DNA from: Spirochaetales bacterium | GTDB lineage: Bacteria; Spirochaetota; Spirochaetia; DSM-27196; SKKC01 | DNA length: 6,672 nt | NCBI GenBank assembly: GCA_007126865.1 | Contig: SLAN01000218.1 | Span: 1 to 6,672 of the forward strand | Direction: 5' to 3' | Shown: in pieces, positions 6,559 through 6,672 of the stretch | How the letters are laid out: each line of letters begins with the position of its first letter | How positions within the stretch are numbered: the first letter of the stretch is position 1 | The notes under the pieces: model-generated | Databases searched by the model: none | Seen by the model: the letters and a program-made list of their open reading frames with translations, nothing else | What the model was told of the DNA's origin: nothing | Made by a program: the position numbers and the translations under genes

Positions 6559-6672
6559 CTACCGTCTACTCAGCAGGGCATGGATCGTCACCGCAACGAG
6601 AATGAGCACGCCGACGAACAGACGTGTCCAGAAGCCGGCGAGCCCGGCCGCGATTACGCCCGCCTCCAGTGA
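6559..6672 (-). CDS. sugar ABC transporter permease, RbsC type, C-terminal fragment
   Basis: On the minus strand an open frame enters at the right edge and ends with TAG at 6561-6559, giving 37 residues. It begins with a short Leu/Gly/Ala-rich segment, then GFWTRLFVGVLILVAV, a final hydrophobic helix, and a basic end LLSRR. This is the typical tail of ribose/xylose-type (BPD_transp_2) permeases, where a helix after a GLxxFWxxLxxG motif is closed by a few arginines. The call rests on this short stretch; the rest of the gene, and any ATPase and binding protein genes, would lie to the right of the window. The plus-strand reading of the same bases is highly charged and unlike a protein domain. 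There is no intergenic base between this stop and that of the methyltransferase. Confidence 0.55.
   Translation of the reverse strand, partial: SLEAGVIAAGLAGFWTRLFVGVLILVAVTIHALLSRR

Noticed and set aside
6580..6672. A plus-strand frame starting at the ATG at 6580 and ending with TGA at the last bases of the window.
   Set aside because: It is a short, highly charged frame antisense to a hydrophobic segment that matches an ABC permease tail.
1..6672. Signs of a defence island, CRISPR array, mobile element or prophage.
   Set aside because: No direct-repeat array, transposase, integrase, nuclease or toxin-antitoxin pair was found; the methyltransferase has small-molecule motifs, not those of DNA methyltransferases.

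Overview
The window is a GC-rich (about 60% by eye), densely coded bacterial segment with six chromosomal-type metabolic and transport genes plus one gene fragment; orientation switches often. No tRNA, rRNA, CRISPR array, insertion sequence, integrase or phage gene is visible. The source organism cannot be fixed from sequence alone. Base composition, the membrane-anchored NagZ-like glycosidase and the ribose-type ABC permease end would fit a free-living spirochaete or a similar GC-rich bacterium, but that is only a weak inference.

Layout from left to right: (1) 1-305 (+), the last three membrane helices of an oxalate/formate-antiporter-like MFS transporter cut by the window edge; (2) 398-1534 (-), an Ntn-hydrolase of the C45 / penicillin-acyltransferase type, convergent with (1); (3) 1535-1732, a divergent promoter region with two short inverted repeats; (4) 1733-3136 (+), a membrane-anchored family 3 glycoside hydrolase of the NagZ type; (5) 3146-4315 (-), an iron-containing alcohol dehydrogenase family member with an altered metal site, preceded on the same strand by (6) an MFS transporter at 4326-5564 (possibly 5636); these two are separated by about 10 bp and look like one operon; (7) 5668-6558 (+), a class I SAM-dependent methyltransferase divergent from the transporter; (8) 6559-6672 (-), the C-terminal end of a ribose-type sugar ABC permease.

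The only clear functional unit is the transporter-dehydrogenase pair, which could import and oxidise or reduce a small alcohol, aldehyde or polyol. The methyltransferase shares its very short divergent control region, and that region is made almost entirely of overlapping palindromes. The NagZ-like enzyme would act outside the cytoplasmic membrane, probably on N-acetylglucosamine-containing glycans such as peptidoglycan fragments. The C45 enzyme is a self-processing amide hydrolase or acyltransferase of unknown substrate.

I did not find a convincing new multi-gene system. The points most worth a second look are the palindromic divergent control region near 5643-5665, the substituted metal site of the dehydrogenase, and the unusual architecture of the glycosidase.
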